Of a DNA stretch of 39,131 bases, positions 36,879 through 39,131 are shown piece by piece. The notes beneath the pieces are model-generated. The model made no database searches. It was not told the DNA's origin and worked only from the letters and a program-made list of their open reading frames with translations. The stretch is from Methyloglobulus morosus KoM1 (GTDB taxonomy: Bacteria > Pseudomonadota > Gammaproteobacteria > Methylococcales > Methylomonadaceae): the NCBI RefSeq assembly GCF_000496735.2, contig NZ_AYLO01000058.1:3085-42215 (forward strand). The letters are read 5' to 3'. Every line of letters starts with the position of its first letter. Position 1 is the first letter of the stretch. Position numbers and translations under genes: made by a program.

Positions 36879-38840
36879 ATGCTAAGTCCCGCCCAACTGG
36901 AAATACTTAACACATCCAAACAAACCGCACTCAGTGCGAACCCAGATCGACTAGAAGAAATAGCCCAGCGAACTAAAGCCGATAGCCTGTCCGATGACGA
37001 ACTGTTGGCATTCCTGCAAATCTGTAATACCTTGTACCGCAGCGGTGAGCCGCTGATTCCCGATAAAGCCTATGATTCGGTTTTCCTGGCAGAATTGGAA
37101 AAGCGGCACCCTGAGCACCCTTATTTACATTCTGTCGAAGCAGAAAAGGCATTCTCCGGAAAAACAGTAGCCTTACCGCAACGGATGCTGTCCACAGAGA
37201 AAGCCTACAGCAAGGAAAGCATCCAAAAATGGCTGACCCATATTGAGAAAGCCGCAACAGAATTGGGGATCGCCCCAGAAACCTTAATTTTCCGCGCAAC
37301 GCCCAAACTGGACGGCTTCGCCGCGTACGACGACGGCAAAATTCTTTACACCCGTGGCGATGGACGCAAAGGCACAGACATTACCCGCGTGTTCGAACGC
37401 GGCATGATCGTCGGCGGCAGCGGCAAACGCGGGTTAGGTGCGGGCGAAATTGTCGTCAACCAAAGCTATTTCAATACCCATCTGGCGGACACCTTTGAAA
37501 ACGCCAGGAACTTCCAAGCCAGCGTCATCAAGGAAAAAGAACTCGAACCCCATGCCTTGGAAGCCATCCAAAACCATGCCGCCGTGTTTTTCCCTTTTTG
37601 CGAGCTGCCGGACTGGCAAGGGTCGTCCGCAGAACTGACCACAAACTTTGAAGCTATCGTAGCTAAAATCCACACCCTAGTCGATTATGATGTCGATGGC
37701 GTTATCTTTGAGGTGACAGATGAACGCATTAAACAATATTTGGGTGCAACCCGCCATCACCACCGCTGGCAAATCGCTTATAAGAGCAATGCGGAAACCG
37801 CCCAAGTGAAAGTCTTGCAAGTTACGCCGCAAACCTCACGTTCCGGTCGCGTCAATCCCGTCGCCGAACTCGAGCCCACTCGCCTAAGCGGCGCACTGAT
37901 CTCCCGTGCCACCGCCCATCATTACGGCATGGTAAAAGAACAAGGCATCGGTGCAGGAACGCTGATCGAATTAACCCGCAGCGGCATGGTCATCCCCAAA
38001 ATTGAACGGGTGATAACACCTCAAACACCTCAAATCCCCGAACATTGCTCCAGTTGCGGAAGCAACCTCGTTTGGGACGGCGATTATCTCTATTGCCTGA
38101 ACACCAGCCAATGTCCCGCGCAAATAGAAAATACCATCGAGCATTTCTTCAGGACGCTTGCCAATAATGACGGCTTCGGCGGAAAAACCATTGAAAAACT
38201 CCATGCAAATGGCGTTAATTCTGTTTATGCCATTTATATGCTGACCCTGGACCAATTGATCTATATGGGATTTCGCAGCCAAGACGGCAAGAACCAGATC
38301 GCCAAAAACCTGCTGGACCAACTCGAACGTAGCCGGATTGAAGCCATTGAGGACTGGCGTTTTCTCGGCGCCTTCGGCATCTGGCGTATGGGTTTGGGCA
38401 ATTGCGAACGCTTGCTACAGCATCATCGGCTGTTGGACATCTTTAACTTAACGGTAGAGGACATCATCCTCATCGAAGGCTTTGCTGAAAAAACCAGTGC
38501 TGCGGTTGTTGAAAGCCTGGCAATGATTAAAGATGAATTTATGAAAATCTATCGACTAGGTTTCAACCTCATCCAAACGCCTTTAATTTCCGGACAGCAG
38601 GAACTTACCAGCCCAATCGCTGGCTTAACTATCGTTTTCACCGGCACCATGGTTCATGGCAAACGTGATGACATGATTAAAGAGGCCAAACGCCTGGGCG
38701 CAAAAGTCGGCAGTTCTGTCACGGGGAAAACCGACCTCCTGGTAACGGGCACTGACGTTGGCGTAACAAAACTCAATGCCGCCAAGGAAAATGGGATTCG
38801 TGTCATTAGTGAAGAAGAATATAAAGCACTGCTTGGTTAA
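36879..38840 (+). CDS. ligA: Divergent NAD+-dependent DNA ligase, LigA-like
   Basis: 653 residues. Adenylation domain with KLDG (ATPKLDGFAAY near 142-150) and TRGDGRKGTDIT, then OB fold (RWQIAYKSNAET, SRSGRVNPVAELEP), four-cysteine zinc finger (CSSCG ... CLNTSQC), one recognisable helix-hairpin-helix region and a C-terminal BRCT domain (TIVFTGTMVHGKRDDMI). Order and length fit LigA, but several residues differ: the Ia motif lacks His23 of E. coli (LYRSGEP for LYHVMDAP), the segment normally NPRNAAAGSLRQLD is NARNFQASVIKEKE, and motif IV DGVVIK is DGVIFE, replacing the conserved lysine with glutamate. It sits where housekeeping ligA normally is. Whether it is fully active is unknown. Confidence 0.85.
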   Translation: MLSPAQLEILNTSKQTALSANPDRLEEIAQRTKADSLSDDELLAFLQICNTLYRSGEPLIPDKAYDSVFLAELEKRHPEHPYLHSVEAEKAFSGKTVALPQRMLSTEKAYSKESIQKWLTHIEKAATELGIAPETLIFRATPKLDGFAAYDDGKILYTRGDGRKGTDITRVFERGMIVGGSGKRGLGAGEIVVNQSYFNTHLADTFENARNFQASVIKEKELEPHALEAIQNHAAVFFPFCELPDWQGSSAELTTNFEAIVAKIHTLVDYDVDGVIFEVTDERIKQYLGATRHHHRWQIAYKSNAETAQVKVLQVTPQTSRSGRVNPVAELEPTRLSGALISRATAHHYGMVKEQGIGAGTLIELTRSGMVIPKIERVITPQTPQIPEHCSSCGSNLVWDGDYLYCLNTSQCPAQIENTIEHFFRTLANNDGFGGKTIEKLHANGVNSVYAIYMLTLDQLIYMGFRSQDGKNQIAKNLLDQLERSRIEAIEDWRFLGAFGIWRMGLGNCERLLQHHRLLDIFNLTVEDIILIEGFAEKTSAAVVESLAMIKDEFMKIYRLGFNLIQTPLISGQQELTSPIAGLTIVFTGTMVHGKRDDMIKEAKRLGAKVGSSVTGKTDLLVTGTDVGVTKLNAAKENGIRVISEEEYKALLG

Positions 38841-39131
38841 AACACGTTATATTTCCCATTAAATCCGATTGGACCATACTGATCTTTCTATTTGGCTTGA
38901 TTCAACTATTTCCTCTTAGATCGCACTAACTATCTTTCAGTACTCATTGATTTAATTGTTAATTTATTTTCATAAGCTATGCCGCAAATAATGCTTTCTG
39001 TTAATATTTGTAATATGCTTGTTATATACAGTTGTGTAAACTTGATTTGCTTAAGTTTTGATAAAAAGTAGGCATAAAATTACATTCTTGACTATGCTTT
39101 TGCTGAAGACAATGACATCAAGTCCATAAGC

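Noticed and set aside
38841-39131. AT-rich tail after the ligase gene
   Set aside because: I see no gene, RNA, repeat or clear terminator in these 291 nt, only scattered AT-rich promoter-like words.

Overview
This window looks like chromosome from a gammaproteobacterium of moderate GC. The evidence is the gene order nudJ-mnmA-purB, surE-pcm, rpoE-rseA-rseB-mucD-lepA-lepB-DUF4845-rnc-era-recO-pdxJ with nadB divergent, and smc-zipA-ligA. A bacteriohemerythrin, the style of the proteins and the run from rpoE to pdxJ suggest a methanotroph-like lineage (order Methylococcales). That is inference from remembered gene order; no diagnostic methane gene is present.

Layout. 1-51 holds the 5' end of an unidentified minus-strand gene. 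268-3217 is nudJ-mnmA-purB, with hflD missing between mnmA and purB. At 3228-5287 an Smr-domain gene diverges from the overlapping pair surE-pcm; nlpD and rpoS, which often follow pcm, are absent, and a three-gene ABC importer of the nitrate/sulfonate/taurine type occupies 5433-7926. trpS and a multipass membrane protein follow (8099-9831). A nested inverted-repeat element (9839-9947) separates them from a minus-strand cluster of a YigZ/IMPACT protein, a small membrane protein and a large degenerate dynamin-like membrane protein (9954-12509). A lipoprotein-like gene and nadB (minus) come next.

15026-24870 is the envelope-stress and RNA/translation block. A clear RpoE-type promoter sits immediately in front of rpoE, then come anti-sigma RseA, RseB, the periplasmic protease MucD, LepA, signal peptidase LepB, a DUF4845 protein, RNase III, Era, RecO and PdxJ, many of them start/stop-overlapped. 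A PP2C phosphatase ends this run. A sensor-less sigma-54 activator and a SafE/TauE-like cysteine-containing membrane protein lie on the minus strand (25651-27346). An AEC-type transporter and a CinA protein with an altered deamidase motif follow on plus.

29884-31149 is the most plastic stretch. It holds tRNA-Arg(CCU) with AACGAAG direct repeats, a terminator and a truncated tyrosine-integrase N-terminus (a decayed attachment site), then bacteriohemerythrin, then a frameshifted IS256-type transposase scrap. psd and queF are on minus, separated by a REP-like inverted pair. The window ends with smc-zipA and a NAD+-dependent DNA ligase that is strikingly divergent at residues normally conserved in LigA.

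No CRISPR array, prophage or complete insertion sequence is visible. The points most worth attention are the divergent ligase at the canonical ligA position, the degenerate dynamin-like protein with its small membrane neighbour, the decayed integration site at tRNA-Arg, and an rpoE transcript that appears to be nearly leaderless.
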